From the NCBI GenBank assembly GCA_013397865.1, contig VZTI01000615.1, forward strand, positions 62,001-126,000: a stretch of DNA of 64,000 nucleotides. The letters run 5' to 3'. This DNA is from Struthidea cinerea. Lineage: Eukaryota; Chordata; Aves; Passeriformes; Corcoracidae. The translations under genes and the position numbers were made by a program. A model generated the notes under the pieces. The model saw only the letters and a list, made by a program, of their open reading frames with translations, searched no databases and was not told where the DNA came from. Below, one piece after another: positions 14,741 through 28,447 of this stretch (the first letter of the stretch is position 1; every line of letters begins with the position of its first letter).

Positions 14741-14763
14741 ACTTCCATTGACTACAATGGAAA
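14741..14763. repeat. Inverted CCATTGAC-type motif, possible ancient repeat remnant
   Basis: The sequence reads ACTTCCATTGACTACAATGG, an imperfect palindrome. The motif of TTCCATTGACTTCAATGG type recurs in old interspersed repeats of amniotes. A second copy lies at 59741-59790. Family assignment is not possible by eye; coincidence is an alternative. Confidence 0.3.
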
Positions 14764-15755
14764 CCGAATGAGAACATGACTTTGGTTCTAGGAGTTTATA
14801 CATAAGTATCTAGTTACAATAGTTTTCCAAAAACCTTATCTAGAGGTTTGATCTGGGACAAAATTCTGCTCCAAATGGCAGGAGGAACTCCACATGGAAG
14901 ATGTGGAAGACTCCACAGAACCAAAGGCTGTGTTAGGATTGTGAGACTTAACATTTGGATGCACACGTGAACAAAACCTCTAGGATCATTGGTGAACAAC
15001 TCACTGCAGATGTTGACTGCACCACTCCAAGAGACATAAACATTCGAAGGTGTTTGCTTTCAGAAGACTCTAGTAAAGAGGCACTCACAAAAATGACTTT
15101 ATTTAAAGCAGGGTTCTGAACATTTCCACAGTTGCTGTGTTTCGCCATGCCAGCTTAGACTGGCAGTCTGATCAAAGATGGACCAGGAGTCCCATGGATG
15201 CCTTCAGATGCATGCAGCTGTGGGAATGCAATACTGGGTACTCAGGTCCAGTGAACTGCTGGAGGCAGCCTCAGGGATAACACTCCTTTTACCTTCAGTA
15301 GAGCAGCACGGGTATAAGCCTGCAGTGTGTGAACACCAGCTCTGCACCTTGCTCACAGCTGCACCTATATCTCCTGCTCTGTGATGACAACAGCAGTGGT
15401 TCTGACCAGAGGTCCCAGCTGCTGAATTCACAGTGCTATCCACAGCTGCAGGCCCACTGAAGCACCAGGATCAGTATCTAATGCATCAGGGTAATCCAGG
15501 GATAACTAGATCTAGAAACATACAGAAAAAGATCAGAAGACGTATTTGAATTAACTAGTTCCTCCTCTTCCTTTCCTTGCCAATCCCCTTCTTGCACGAG
15601 AACATGTCATCAGCCTGATAATTACAACACCCACATACCTATTACCATAAGAAAAAAAGCAAGGTAGATGCCCTTTACGTGCCCTTTCCAAGTCCTCTGC
15701 ACATTTCATGCTACTCCTCTAGACTTAATGGGCCAGAGTTAAACTGTTTCCTTAC

Positions 15756-15839
15756 CTGACGACTTTGTGACAGCCCTCCGCAGACAGTGTCTGCAAAAGC
15801 CTTTTCCCTGCAACACGGCGGAGCCAGCCTGCAACAGAT
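15756..15839 (-). other. Exon-like open segment, minus strand
   Basis: An 84-base stretch on the minus strand is bounded by an acceptor-like TTTTCTCTTGCTCTATGAATAG and a near-consensus donor GTCAG|GTAAGG. One frame is open throughout (entry phase 1, exit phase 2). Its translation is basic and contains a Cys-Arg-His-Cys cluster. It also holds several CpGs that its surroundings lack. No protein family is recognised. Two internal CAG trinucleotides could act as alternative acceptors. It may be a pseudo-exon; I infer a transcript only weakly. Confidence 0.2.
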
Positions 15840-18800
15840 CTATTCATAGAGCAAGAGAAAAGCCTTCTCGGGATTGGAGGCTCCTAGGTGAGCAGCTACA
15901 GCAACTGATCTAAATGTTTCCCTTGTATTATATGATCAGTGAGAATGTGTGTTTTCATTTGAATTTTCACCCTTTGGTTTTCTGCATCTGGTAAATACTG
16001 GCAAAGTAAATGTTAAGATGTCAGCTCTCTCTCCTAAGAACTGATTGACAGTCCCTGAGTGCTCTGGGCTTTTTATAACCAATGTGACTGACAGCTTTTA
16101 AGTGGAAGCAGTTCGTGCAAGTTTCAAATGTTAGTTGTCTGCACGAATAACACGGAATATTGGCTTTTCTTGTATCTATCTAATGGCATTTCCTCCTGCG
16201 CCAGCAGCCGCTCTAAACCCTCAGTTGTTAAAAGAGGGGGAAAAAATAAGTCTGTGTTCTCTGCTCTGCACATTTCCAAAGCTCTGACTGTAACAAAAGG
16301 CAGAATAAACCAATGCCTTTCTTTTAAGTTCTTGCATTTCAAAGCAGTGCAGCAAACAACTAATTTCTCTTTATATCAGGCTTAGCTAAAAGATTACAGT
16401 GTCTTGTACAGTAATATTTCTATTCAATTTATTTTCAAGCACTGTGCACCAAAAACACTTTCAAGAAATACAACAGTATTATTACTCTGTCAGTGCACCC
16501 AATCAAAGCGTTAGCACCCATGCTACTGAGTCCAGGATATCTCTTGCCCTGCCCCTCTAATAACTAAAGAAAACACATACACTAAATATTAGACATAAAA
16601 TTTAATGTACACATCAGAAATGTACATGCTATTTCTCAAATAAATGTGCCAAAATTAGCATCTTGTACAATTCTGCATTTGAAGTCCAAGCATAGATAAA
16701 AGGCAAAATAGGGCATTTAGTGCATGAAAAATTGTTTGATTAAAGGCACCTAATTTTACTTTGCAACAGGCAAGCAACTTAAGTGCTGTTAATAAGCACA
16801 TATCAGCTGTGAGACAGCTTGCAAAAACGTTGCTGGCCCTTCTACCCAGCAAAGAGACTGAAGGTTTTAACAGTGTTCATTTACTGAAAAAGCTTCCCAA
16901 AATGAATTTGAAGTAGAAGGAGTTGAAGGACAACCTGGTTTTCAAAGCTACAGAAATATCCATCATTTCATGTATACTTCTACACTGAAGGACTTTAATT
17001 TTGTATTTCTTCTACACTATGTAACTCTGGAAATGTTTTCAATGTGAACACTTCAGTTTGAATCAATCGAAAAACATTTTGTGCTTTCTGAATAAAGTAA
17101 GAGGATAGAGGCTTCACATAAAGGTAGGCCACTCAAGATTAAAAAGCCAATTACCACAGAAAAATCAAAGAGTGAGATCCCTTTGTCCTTAGCCATCATG
17201 ACAAAGGTCAGGTGAAGGTGCACTCCCTTGATTCTTCCATTTTCCAACGCTCAGTGCTCAGCACCCCTATCACCCCTATCCAAAAGTCTACGTACTGCCT
17301 GAGAGCAGGGAAGGCACAGGCTGAGCCACCAGCCAGTGAGTCGCACCATCCCTATTGCTCTTCTCCCCTGTCTGACACAGCCCTGCAGCTCATGTGGATG
17401 ATGCAGGGTGCGTACAAGATAGATCTGCTCTTCAGTTCCCTCACAATTTCTCTTTGCTGAAATGCACCTCTGCCTAGAAATAACCTTGGGGGCTCAGGAA
17501 AGTGAAGCTGCAGAGTCAGTAAAAACAGTAGGGCACTATTTAGATTTTGCCATGCCATCATAAAAAGATGACCATTGGGATACAGAATGGACCTTTCCAA
17601 ATCTGTAAACAATGCATTCCTCTTAGTGGAGAGCCTTTGGCTTCCTACAAAAGAGAAGCCAGTTGTATACTAAGTGATATTCACCTCACTTTGATGGCTA
17701 AGGTGCAAGATTTTTACAGTTACCTTTTCTTGTTCAGTTACATGACCTCACTGCTTTTTTTTTTTTTAAGGAATCTAAGTAGCCATCATTCATTAACTGT
17801 ACAACATAATCTACCTCAGTGAGTAATACAATTTCCTCTTCAGCTTCTCGTTTTTCTCAACTTTAATGGAGCTGTGTAAGATTCTCCCCTCTCCAGAGGG
17901 CAGACAATAATCAGGTTAGGTTGGTATCTTTATGACACTGACCTTAAAGTTCACTTAATTTTTTCTCCCATCCACCCCCACCCACTTTCTTAAGTCCTTT
18001 CCAGTACGTTTTTTACTGTTGAATATACCTAAAAATAGAAAGTGGACACAGATGAATAATTTTATCTCAAAATTTATCAGTATGAAAAATAAACTAATTA
18101 CTGCCTAGCAAATGTAGAAAGATACTTTAATCTTTAGTATCAACTGTGTAATTCATTTTCTTTTTTTAATAAAGAAAAAAATTTATCCTGAAAAAGATTA
18201 GAAAAGAGACAGAATACTAGTTTTGTTTTCTTTAAAGAAAATAAGTGAAGTCACTTAATCCTCCTAAGATAGAAACTCTCTAAGTTTTGGAGAGCAGTGC
18301 TTTATTTATACCAGTTTTAGGTACTATAAACAGTTAAGAATTTTTGTGTTTCCTCTGAGTAATTGACTTAAACATGTGCAGCAACATCGATTAAGCTAAG
18401 CCACATTATTCCCTGGTCGTATTTTCTTTATATCTATGTCTTTCAGGCTGCAAATTACAGCCCAAACAGAGCTAGTGAAAGTTCTACAGAACTACAAGTT
18501 ATTTTCTCAAATTTCCAAAACCTCCTGCTCCCCACAAACAAGTGGGAGTAAAAGAGGAAGAAGTATATCTGCACTTGAGTGATTTAAAAAAAAAGGAAAA
18601 AGGAAAATTTTCCCATGGATATAAGCGTTTCAAGTTTCTACATCAAGTAATTTGAATTCAGGATACTTTTAAATTCCTTCCTCCTCAAACTGTTCACTTC
18701 ATCACTAATATGCACCACCTGCATTTTTAGAGGCTGGAAACCCAGGATTAGAGCTGACAGCATGCATTTGCTAAAATAACACATTCATATATTTAACTTG

Positions 18801-21800
18801 TTATATTACCTAAGATTTAGCTAGCAATGATTTATTCCAGAACATTGCGCTTGGCATCTGCTAGACACACTGAATACTGCCAAGGTTAGCTACACAGGAG
18901 TTTTCCCTGACTCCAGCCTCCCCTCCAGGAGAATATTATTAAGATGAGGAATCCACACTTTGTATTAGGCATATGATGATTACAATACAATCAGCAAATA
19001 AGATGCTCTTCAGGGATTACTTCATTATCCCTCCAGTAAAACAAAGAAGCCCTAGGAAATATAAAATGTGAAAAAGAAAAGATAATTCTAGATTTTCACA
19101 GAATTCTTCAACTTACTGTAACAAAACTTCAGCTACAGGAAAGTCAGTGAACTGGTCAGTAGCAGAGTATGAATTCCTGAGCCACGAAATGGGAGAAGAT
19201 AATGTTTTTCAAGCCCAGCGATGCTGGTTTCTAAAGCTGAGAATTTCACCTTCATATAATGAAGCTGGAAGAACAGGTTCCAGCTACTGCACTCAGTAAG
19301 AGGAGAACATCCAAAGAGATGTGGTATAAATAAACATGGAGTGAAGAAATTTGCCCTTGTTTTGTGGTGTGGCCATGCACTGCTGCACAGGATGGTTCCA
19401 TACACCCCCAAGTATGTGACTTCGGAGGAATGTAGGTTTATATACCCGGTATCTGTCAGGTACTCTGAATAGAGCATGTTATCATTTAGTTTTGTTCTGG
19501 TTTTTAATTATGAAATTCACTTCATTCTTCAGACTGGGTTTTGTCTGGTGTAGTCTAGTATTGTTCACAGACAGTGACATTTCTTCATGACAGCGGGGTT
19601 ACGCAAAGGCTCTGTGTCCTTCCTGACTCAGTGAGGAATATGTTGGTAAAGCTGGAATGAGTTGGCCCATTTGGAACTGCTCAGGGACCACGGGATTACA
19701 CGAAGAACGTCTGTAGTGACTCAGAGACGTTGTGCTTGCAGAGGCAGTTGGGACTAACCTTTCTTTGGTGAATGCCTGGTGGTGTGTTTAAGGTGCAGCA
19801 GGGACTAGGGAAAATAATCTTAGGTTGACAAGGGATGATCTGGAAAGTTCAGCAACAAACACTGGCAGTTTACAACCTTAACCGGAAAGATTTTTTTTTC
19901 CCAACTAGCTATGTTATGTAAAAGAGAGAGAACATATAGATAATTCAAAAAGGTATTAGAAAGCTAGGATTTCAAACCACTGGGTTTTTTAAAGTGTTCC
20001 TGCTTCCCTATTCTCTTCTGTTTTACATATCCCAGATCTGTCATATCTGTAAAAAAGGAAGTAAGTGTAAAAAATTCCTATCCTTTGGGAAAAAAATTGA
20101 GTTAGTGTAATGTAATATTCTCTAGCTAGCCGTCAACAGCCATAACAACTGCTTAGCTGTAACAGCTTCCTGATCCACTTTTCGAGGAACTCATTCTTGA
20201 GCTGGCATAGCCTAATGATGATACCTATGCTCATGGCCTCTAGAACCTAGTTTTAAAGTGGTAGATAACTTTAGCTCGGTTACATTTTGACAGGACTATT
20301 AATTACATACAATTAAACCCCATGAAATGGATGCAGTGATTATTACAAGCTGTCTCTGTAGAGTTACATTTTCTTTACTATGCATCTCCATTGAAGATCA
20401 AGGGTTTTTTAAAAAAGAATATTCCTGGGGAGCTCTCAATCCCGTGGGGATATGAACAAGACTAGGTACACATCTCCAAGTTATAGCTCAAAGAGGCCTG
20501 CAAATCACATAAGTTATCACTGCGCTCAGCTCACATCTTCAAATTTGCATTCAAAACTATAAATGCTAGGAACAACCTTTATTCGTTTATGTTTTCTTGT
20601 TGCTCGTGCCATGGCAGGGGATCCAAGAACATGGAAAATGTGTCTGTTTTGTTAGTAGGATCTATCTTGCCAGAGGCTAACTTACATTTCCTAGGTACCC
20701 AAGTTGGTCTAGTAGAAAATGTCAGAACCAAAAAGCTTCTCTAGAAAATGAATGATAGGTGTAAAGAAGGTGGCCTATTTAAGCACAATACCAAAGCAGA
20801 AGGATAAGAGCAGAGTCAGGAGGGAACGACAGAGTTAACTAAACCCATCTAAGACTGTCAGAAGACAAGCATGTGCTGTTCTGGATTAGCAGAAAGACCT
20901 GCAGTCTCACTAGGTAAAAGGCTAAGGAAAGCTGGGTCAGAACAAATGTAGTCAATTAGGTAACAGAAAATGGCTCCTTGGCCTGAGTGTGGACAGAAGA
21001 AACTTTAACTGAAAATGCCTTCTTTGGTTAGACAGAGTAACTGATGTTTAGAAACCAAGCTAAGGAAGCACTTTGGTCTCAGCTTAACACTGTCCCTGTG
21101 GGTAGGCCCATTTGTGTATTTTGTCTTGAACCTTCCAACATCCCCTTTACACAAATCATCTGGTCTACAAACTCTTGGGCACTGTCTTCTCTTCAACTAC
21201 AGCCTTCCAGCTCCTTCACAAAGCTCCAGGCCTATTATATTCCAACCTGCTTGTCATAAAGCCTAACAAGCTCTTTCAATAGCTTCCTAACACTTGAGAG
21301 TTACTGAGCTTTTAATGCTTCCCCAGCCTTACTTAAAAGAGGCTGGTACTGGAAAATCTAATATATTCAATGTGACAGGGCTGGGTTTACAAATATACTT
21401 GTCTGGTTTCTATTGACATTTAAAAACAATGTTAGTGACAAAAATGTAATTATTCCTAAATTATGGAAACAAGGAGCCAGGCATACTGAATGAACTTTTT
21501 TTGAACTTCTATTCATTTCACTTCAGATTTTGGCAGAGGGTTTTGCTGGTTTCTATTTTATCCTAACCAGTTTATCCATGTTCCAGACTTTATATGTTCT
21601 GTGGCTGTAAAGCTTTCCTGTGGAATTTGCCCGTTGCCACAGAATTGTGCTGGAGAAATCCTGCTCGGCTCTGAAAAATAGGAGAATTTTCTTGTGCTCA
21701 CATGTACAGATAAAATTGAGAACATGCTCCAAGCATATGCTGACATAGCTCACTCTCCATCGTGTTTCAGGCTGCCTCAAACTGCAATTCTGAAAGGCGT

Positions 21801-22011
21801 GAACTACCTCATCCATCTCAGTTGGGGCTGGAAGGATTTCCCTCTTCCAATCTTTAGAGTCTGCTGATTTGCACTGTGTCATGGAAATTCATCATTTTTG
21901 CTACTGAATTCCCTGTTTTACCGCAGTCTAATGCTTTGTTTCCTTTCTCCTGACTCTGCTAAAATCCACCTACACAACTGCCTCTTCCTTTCTAATTGCA
22001 GTGGGCACAAT
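15840..22011. other. Unique non-coding stretch
   Basis: No gene recognised. The DNA is AT-rich and CpG-poor, with T-runs near 17757-17768 and a 9-bp tandem duplication (CACCCCTAT) at 17272-17289. A moderate CTCF-like core, CTCCAGAGGGCAG, lies at 17891-17903 on the plus strand. Minus-strand open frames at 19133-19477 and 21553-21882 (about 110 codons each) have no recognisable domain and no strong splice context. Confidence 0.55.
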
Positions 22012-22215
22012 TTGAAATACAGGGAACTCCATTTAAATGCCCTTTTTAGATAAAACTTTTACTGCTGGTATGATTGGACACTGGCACAGGTTGCCCAGAG
22101 AGGGTGTGGGTCTCCATCCTTGAAGATACACAGAACGTGACTGAACAAGGTACCTGGGCACTGGGTGTGAACTATTTCCAGTGGTCTCTTTTCACCTCAG
22201 CTACTTTGTAACTGG
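22012..22215 (+). mobile_element. CR1 LINE 3' end, degraded copy
   Basis: The segment carries the avian CR1 tail in plus orientation. In order it shows an AACTCCATTTAAA-like block, CACTGGCACAGGTTGCCCAG at about 22081, a GTCTCCATCCTTGAAGAT block, a GGTACCTGGGCA block and a closing segment resembling the usual GGTCTCTTCCAACCTCAGC tail. Part of the usual 3' region is deleted or highly diverged. It is a 5'-truncated, immobile relic, and its divergence suggests an older insertion than the copy at 28108. CR1 elements normally end in short ATTCTATGAT-type repeats, which are decayed here. Confidence 0.85.
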
Positions 22216-25200
22216 GTGAATTTCTCCGTGGAGGAAGATGTTTGCTGTATTTTAGCATTTGTTCTGCCTGCTCTGTTTCACAGTCCTCTCCAGCAACTAC
22301 CCAGGGACCTAATGAGCCTATACAAGCCAAGTCCACAGGTGTCAGCTTACGAATCCATACACTGCCCTACTGCAGCTGGAAAATGATACATCAACAAAGC
22401 CCTAGAAAGAAATTTTCCTGTCTATATGGAGGGGTGCTAAGGGTTCATCAGAATCGCCTGAGTAGGAAGCAGAGAGCTGTCTTGATGAATACCTGCCATC
22501 TCTCCAGCTGAATAAATTCACAGAGAGCAAAAAAAAGCTAAAGGAACAAAGATGAGGTCTGGTGCAGAAAGATTAGAGGAGACTCGCAGATGTAGAAGAG
22601 GTGATGTTTTGGCAAGGAATCTATGAGTCAACGAGTTGTGTTCATACCATGACCTCCACAAACAGCTGTGTTGACTGGATTAATTTCTGGTTCTTCCTAT
22701 CTCCCAGTGCAGCAAAGCAATGCTGAGACTTGTGTAAAATAACAGAAGGCACTTCATTGCCCACTTTCAGCTGCACAATGCCCACTCTCAAGCCATTTGT
22801 TCCACCATTGTTGCATTTTGACTTAAACTAAGGTGGGATTTTGGTTGGACAGATTTAGCCATCTCAAGTTTAAGTACTTAGTATCAGCTACTCATCCAGA
22901 CTCCCCTAGGAACAAATGAAAACAAGCAGATGTCTCGGAAAACCAAGATTTCCCTTCCCAGAGTGAGTATCTGAGACAGATGAAAGAAACAGAGGTTCAG
23001 AGAAGGTTGTTGTGCATCTAGGTTTCCTTTAACATCAGTGGACAACAACTTTTAGGTACCAAAAATTGGTTCATGAGCTTCCTATGATGGGCACTCACCT
23101 TGTCATTGTCACAACACTACAAGTAGTGGAAGTAGTAGTTTCCAAGTTTAGTTAACTACCACAAAAAATATTTTTAAGCTACCCCACAACACTGGTCATC
23201 TGAAGCGGAACAACGCAAACTGAAAAGCCTATTAGCAATTAAATATTTTAGTCCATCTATTAGGAGCCCAAACAAATGGTCTGGTACCTCCTGTTGGCTG
23301 TAGCTGGTAAAATGAGAGTAAAATGAGAGTAGAGGCTCGTCACCACATTTTCTGTCAATGTCTAAGAATAAGCGGATAGGGATCAGAAAATACTTTAGAG
23401 TCACCATCAGGAGCTTCACAATGGACCAAAGAAAATTCAACATATAATTCATTAACAACTGGAAACGAACCGGGGGTGGGAGTGGTGAAAATCAATCTTC
23501 AAAACCATTAAGAAATGAAAGCTACCTGTGAGATACCGTGACAGCAAAAGCTCCAAAATTGAATGAAGCATGAAAATTGCTTGGAAGAGTAGGACACAGG
23601 TGGGAGTCAGAAATCTTTTTGCCTAATTTTGTCTCTGATGCACTGAAATGACTTTGGCAGATCTTTTATACCCTTTGTGCCTCTGTATCCACATCTGTAA
23701 TTCAGATCACAGCTAACCTGGTAACATTTACCCCACAAGGATATAGAAAGGCTTCAAAGTTGAGATCCACGATGTGGCTTAGGAAACACAATTATGAAAA
23801 ATGTGAGTGCTTGAGAGATGATCAATAACAGCTCTGAACAGTATTTTAAAAATCAGGAAGAGCTCAAACACCTGGAACTGAAGAAGTGTGTCCCCAGCTT
23901 AATTGCTTCATGGAGACTGGGACCTCTCTGTTCACTTCCAGAAGCACACAACACCGACTGTCGGCAATACTGTGTGTTTAATCAATGCCTACGCACAAAC
24001 CAAACAACAAAACCAAACTGCCCAGACCTCACACAGCTGTGACTTCTTGCACCTAAACCACAAAGGTCCAATAATCTCTTTCTTTGGTGGGAACAAGTGT
24101 CCTGAAGGTAACTAATCCATAGCACAATGAACTGCAAGAGTACCAAACCACCCACAGACACTCAGATAATGGCACAGGTAGGAATTCAGCCTTACAGGAT
24201 GCAGCCTCATTAAGAGATGATGCACTGTGAGCAAGCCACTCACTGAAGGTGATACAAGGAAATGCTGCAGGATTAATTTACATTCCTACCCCTCTTCAAA
24301 CATCATCTGCATCCAAAAAAATAATGTGAAAAATAAGGTAATTGAGTTACCATAATGAAACACTGCAATATGAAGTAATAGGTAATAGTGCCCTTAAACT
24401 AGGCGAGAAGATTCATGTCCTTAAAGACCCCATTCAAGTGCAAAGCTGTCAGCAGCACTAGTGTTAACAAATGACAGCAGGAATTTCATCCCATTTATAA
24501 TAGGCTGTTTTCACTATCTGTGAAAAGCTGATGTAGTTAAGCCATGGGAAACAGAAGGAAGTTACTGGAATTAGTGAGGGTGCATATGTTTCTGGGTTTC
24601 TAGGAAGGCTGAAGTATGAGAATTTCACAAATGTGTGGAAACTTTTGATAGCATTCCAGTTGAAACAAACTTGTAACAATCCCTGCGGAGAGGTTCATTC
24701 AACAGGATGAGCTAAGCAAGAAAACAGTCAGTTCTGGCTAGTTGCACGGATATTAGCAGCAGCTGTGAACTCAGTAAACAGCCCTGTTTTCTGGTTGTCA
24801 AAGAGCTGCTAAAGCAGATGTGAAATGCATCAAAAATAGGTCACAAACAGAAAACATGCAAGGGAATGCATCAATATGAGAGCGATCTGAAAATAAGTAA
24901 TGCTGGAACATCTCAGTAGTATTTATAACCCTGAAGTGTATCCAGCTCAGAGCAGCACCCAACAATAGGCTGCTTCACATGGTTCTTACGACAGGACCTT
25001 CCACAGACAGCACTGTCTGTGTGAATAAGGGTGCGGCACTCTCAGCAGCTGAAGTGTCAGGCAGAAGAAAAGGTACTGAATTGCACTCTGCTTTCCTTTG
25101 GATTAGGTTTTCTGAGAGAGGTTTTCATTCCCGTCTTTCTCCTCACCCTCAATCCCAAACTCTATAATTAACTCAGACTGAGGTATCATAATGAGCCAAG

Positions 25201-28107
25201 CATAGAATTTGCCACTACAAACAGATTACAAACTCACTTTATCCGATAGGCAGCCCTCACGCAATAGTCATTCCTCCAGGGACTGGAATCATCGCCAGTG
25301 TGGTAATTACATTCCCTCCTTTTTTCCTTTCCCTTTTTAAAAGCCCATAGGACCCATTCCTTGTAATTCCCTCATATGGAGATCCACTCGAATCTGCTTC
25401 TAGGACTCTTGCAGTACTTAAAGCACTTAAGTTCCTTTACTACCAGGTATATAAAGGAACAAGATTTAACTCTAAAGGGGCAGGTTAATAAAAATAATGT
25501 ACTTGGGCTATAACAGGACTAAACAAGGCACCTACGTGTCCTGTCATTCCCCCGGTGAGCCTTTGTAGCCTTCACAGCGCAGGTGTGAGATGGTCTTTGA
25601 CCAAGTGCCTTCAACAAGCCGAGTCCAGGCACCATAGCCTGAAACAGGCTCAAATACTTCCCACAGTCTGCAGGCGAGGACACTCTCCTTTATCTGACTG
25701 CTTTTACTTCCATTACCATGGCTGGTTTTACCCCTCCAAAACCTAAAGACATCGTATAATAAGCATTAATAAGACAGGACTAATCAGACAAAAAACAACA
25801 TAAACAAACAAAACAAAGCTGTTGATATACTCCATACATAGTAAGGTCAATTCTTAAGTTTAACAGGGAACACAGGTTTTAGGTAAGTATTCAGCAACTA
25901 AATCCCTTAAGTAGTAATGGCTCTAAAACAGCATTTAACACAAAAACGCTGAAGAAACTTCATGCTATGTTCATGTTTTAGACCAGGAACCAGGCTTCCA
26001 GAACTTGTCTTCTCACCTTCAGAGGAAGGGAGGAGGAAAAAAAAACCCACCAACTTAAAAGAAACTTTTTGTGGTTTACATTCAGTTGAAAGCCTTTGCT
26101 GAAACAAATGTTCATTTTAGCATGGATTTCTTAGAGACCAGAATCTAGGGTGAAAGATGGGAATTGATGACGAGGTTAACACTGGCAAGATAAACATAAT
26201 AATCATTGTTATCAGTAGTTACATGACAATGCTCAAAAGTTCTTTTTTTTTTTTTCTTTAAGCTAGTGACCTTTCATTATTATCATTCATCTAAGCAGTA
26301 ATTCAAAAGTAGTCATACTTCCTAAAGCTAGCAGTGTGAATCTTGGAGGCTGAAGCATGCCGCTGCACTCTGCTCTTTTGAAGAACAGTTTTCTAGAAAA
26401 GGAGCCTGCAGAGGGAGAACAGAAAGCTGTTACTTTCCTACAAGGACATAAAAGGATTGTTTCATTCTTTCAGAAGAAATTGGGCTACGTACTTGTACTC
26501 GTTCTTGGCCAGCTTGTTCCCTCCCCTCCTCATGGGGCAGCACGTTAAACACGTTTGGCTGCTGTTCTCCGAGTGCCGCGAGTGCTTTCATTCCAGCGGT
26601 GATGCGAGTTTGTGAAGCAGCTTGGGCGGGTAGGGACAGGAGCAGATTTAAACTTTTGCTGACAAACCACTTAAGAACATACTTTCTGTCCCTACAGGTT
26701 GCAGTTCCTGGGTAAGCTCTCACTTCCAGAAACAGAGCAATATGCATTTTTACCAAGTAAATATCATGCAGACAAATCAGATGGTAACTATTTCAGAAAA
26801 CTTGGCATAAGTTCCGTTTACGCAATGCTTTCCAAATGTTCCATATTTGCAGAATAAAGATAAAAACTCTGATCTTTGTAGTCTGAACTTGTCTACTTGG
26901 TTTACTTTTCCTTTTTGGCCTAAACAGAACTTTTATGTATATGACTTCTGTCTTAATACAGCAAACCTCAATAAATCCCAATGAAAAAACTGTCAGCTGA
27001 CAAGGTTTGGCTCAGAATTTGAGGCTTCTAACACTCGAACTCTATTTTCTCAAGTTGCTTTGAGATGTACTTGGGCTGGACTGAAAATGAATTCCATAAA
27101 CTCCTTCCCTGAATTTTTATTGACTTAGTGACAGAGAAATCCTTCCTCAAAGGCAACTCATAAACTGTTTGTCATCAAACCCTGTTACAGTCAGGCACTG
27201 CGTTACCTTTTGTGCTGTTATCTGTTGATAGTGTGTTTAAAGTGGTGCTCACCCCAAGATTTTCACTAGCCGCAGCATGCTTTGAAAATCCAAAATTACT
27301 TACTTCAACTTGCCTGCAATAATCTGTGTTTGTCTAGTAGGAAGCATAAGGAAGTGAATGATTAATTACACTCTTCCCAGTAATTTAGAAGTGTTGATGA
27401 ATGCCAGGAAACACTGTAATGAGTACTGAAAAAACCCCAAAGGCAATACATTGGAAGCCTTATTGTTGCTTTCAATAGACGCAAAATAATTAAGTCTGCT
27501 AATGAGACACTACCTTTAAAAAAATAAATAACAATAGGTACATTTCATGCTGTCCATATTTTTGTGCACAAATCACAAGCTGAGCACATGCTCAAACAAA
27601 CTGTAGCTACAAACTGTAGCCAACAATTGTTCATCATCACAACCCAGCTGCTTAATCTCAAAATTAGCAATGTACATAGACACACACATAGAGTCAAATA
27701 ATTTCTCTTCAGTAGACATCTTTCAATCTGTCATCCACTAAGCAGCTCTGTGCTTCAAGTGCATTCTGTGGTGAAACAAGCAGAAAATATTTCTGTGTTT
27801 CACTGTCATCTCAAACGAGGAGATCATGTAAGGTACTTTATTCTGTTATGTGGTTCACACAGATCAGAGGGGAAAGTTGCACATTCAGGAAAAAACATGC
27901 TACACAGTTCATTCAATTATTTGGAAAGCATTCTAAGCGGTTAATTATGTACACCAAGAATCTGTAGAGGATTGGAAAAGTTGAGGATTTTCTCTGAAAC
28001 TACTCAAAGAGATTTTGTTGCTGTATTCACACTGTATTAATTTCAACACTGTATTTTATATAATTAGTTAGCTTAAAAGCTGTACAAAGTCTCATACCTT
28101 TACTTAA
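22216..28107. other. Unique non-coding stretch with minor repeats
   Basis: No gene recognised. Visible small features are an 11-bp tandem duplication (TAAAATGAGAG) near 23309-23330, a run of 13 T at 26243-26255, and a 13-bp tandem duplication (ACAAACTGTAGC plus T or C) at 27596-27621. On the minus strand near 23099 there is a near-perfect donor (GACAAG|GTGAGTG), but every reading frame of the segment from the nearest good acceptor contains stops, so at most it would belong to a non-coding exon. Confidence 0.55.
27596..27621 (+). repeat. 13-bp tandem duplication
   Basis: Two adjacent copies of ACAAACTGTAGC followed by T or C, differing only at the last base. It looks like a recent slippage or duplication event with no associated element. 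Confidence 0.85.
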
Positions 28108-28314
28108 TCACATAATTCTTTACTGTGAGGGTGGTGAGGCACTGGAACAGGTTGCCCAGAGAAGCTGTGGATGCCCCATCCCTGGCAGTGTTCAAGGCCA
28201 GGCTGGATGGGGCATGGAGCAACCTGGTCTAGTGAGAGGTGTCCCTGTCCACAGCAGGGGGGCTGGAATGAGATGATCTTTAAGGTCCCCTTCCAACACA
28301 AACCATTCTATGAC
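28108..28314 (+). mobile_element. CR1 LINE 3' end, well-preserved copy
   Basis: About 207 bases match the avian CR1 tail in plus orientation. Visible blocks are CTTTACTGTGAGGGTGGTGA, CACTGGAACAGGTTGCCCAG, GTGGATGCCCCATCCCTGG, TTCAAGGCCAGGCTGGATGG, GGTGTCCCTGTCCACAGCAG, ATGATCTTTAAGGTCCCCTT and a terminal CCATTCTATGA. The copy is 5'-truncated, as is usual for CR1, and carries no protein-coding part. It is less diverged than the other copies in the window, so it is probably the youngest insertion here. No target-site duplication is evident. Confidence 0.95.
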
Positions 28315-28405
28315 CCAGTGTGGTTTGCAGACTTCCATGAATTTGAACAAACTGAGTTTTAGAGTTCACGCTTTAGAGAGCTAACAGGAAAACTGGAGCC
28401 TCAGA

Positions 28406-28447
28406 ACACACACACCCACCCCCCCGCCCCCACACATATACACATAT
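28406..28447 (+). repeat. CA/C-rich simple repeat
   Basis: A short ACACACAC run grades into a C-rich interruption and then into CACATATA-type sequence. It is an imperfect dinucleotide microsatellite. Confidence 0.85.

Larger units (their letters stand above)
2510..15755. other. Unique non-coding stretch; simple repeats only
   Basis: No gene recognised. Simple-sequence items: an AAAT microsatellite at 2749-2766 (about 4.5 units); a purine-rich to A-rich tract at 3995-4135; CAAAA-type low complexity near 6160-6180; an AT-rich ATATACATA tract near 12125-12155. A weak exon-like segment on + at 5055-5145 ends in AAAAG|GTAAGG but matches nothing known. At 14741-14763 an interrupted inverted motif of the CCATTGACTACAATGG type resembles degraded ancient amniote repeats. 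Confidence 0.55.

Noticed and set aside
23100..23170. Strong minus-strand donor (ACAAG|GTGAGTG) suggesting an exon
   Set aside because: Every frame back to the nearest good acceptor has a stop; at most a non-coding exon, so not listed as a gene feature.
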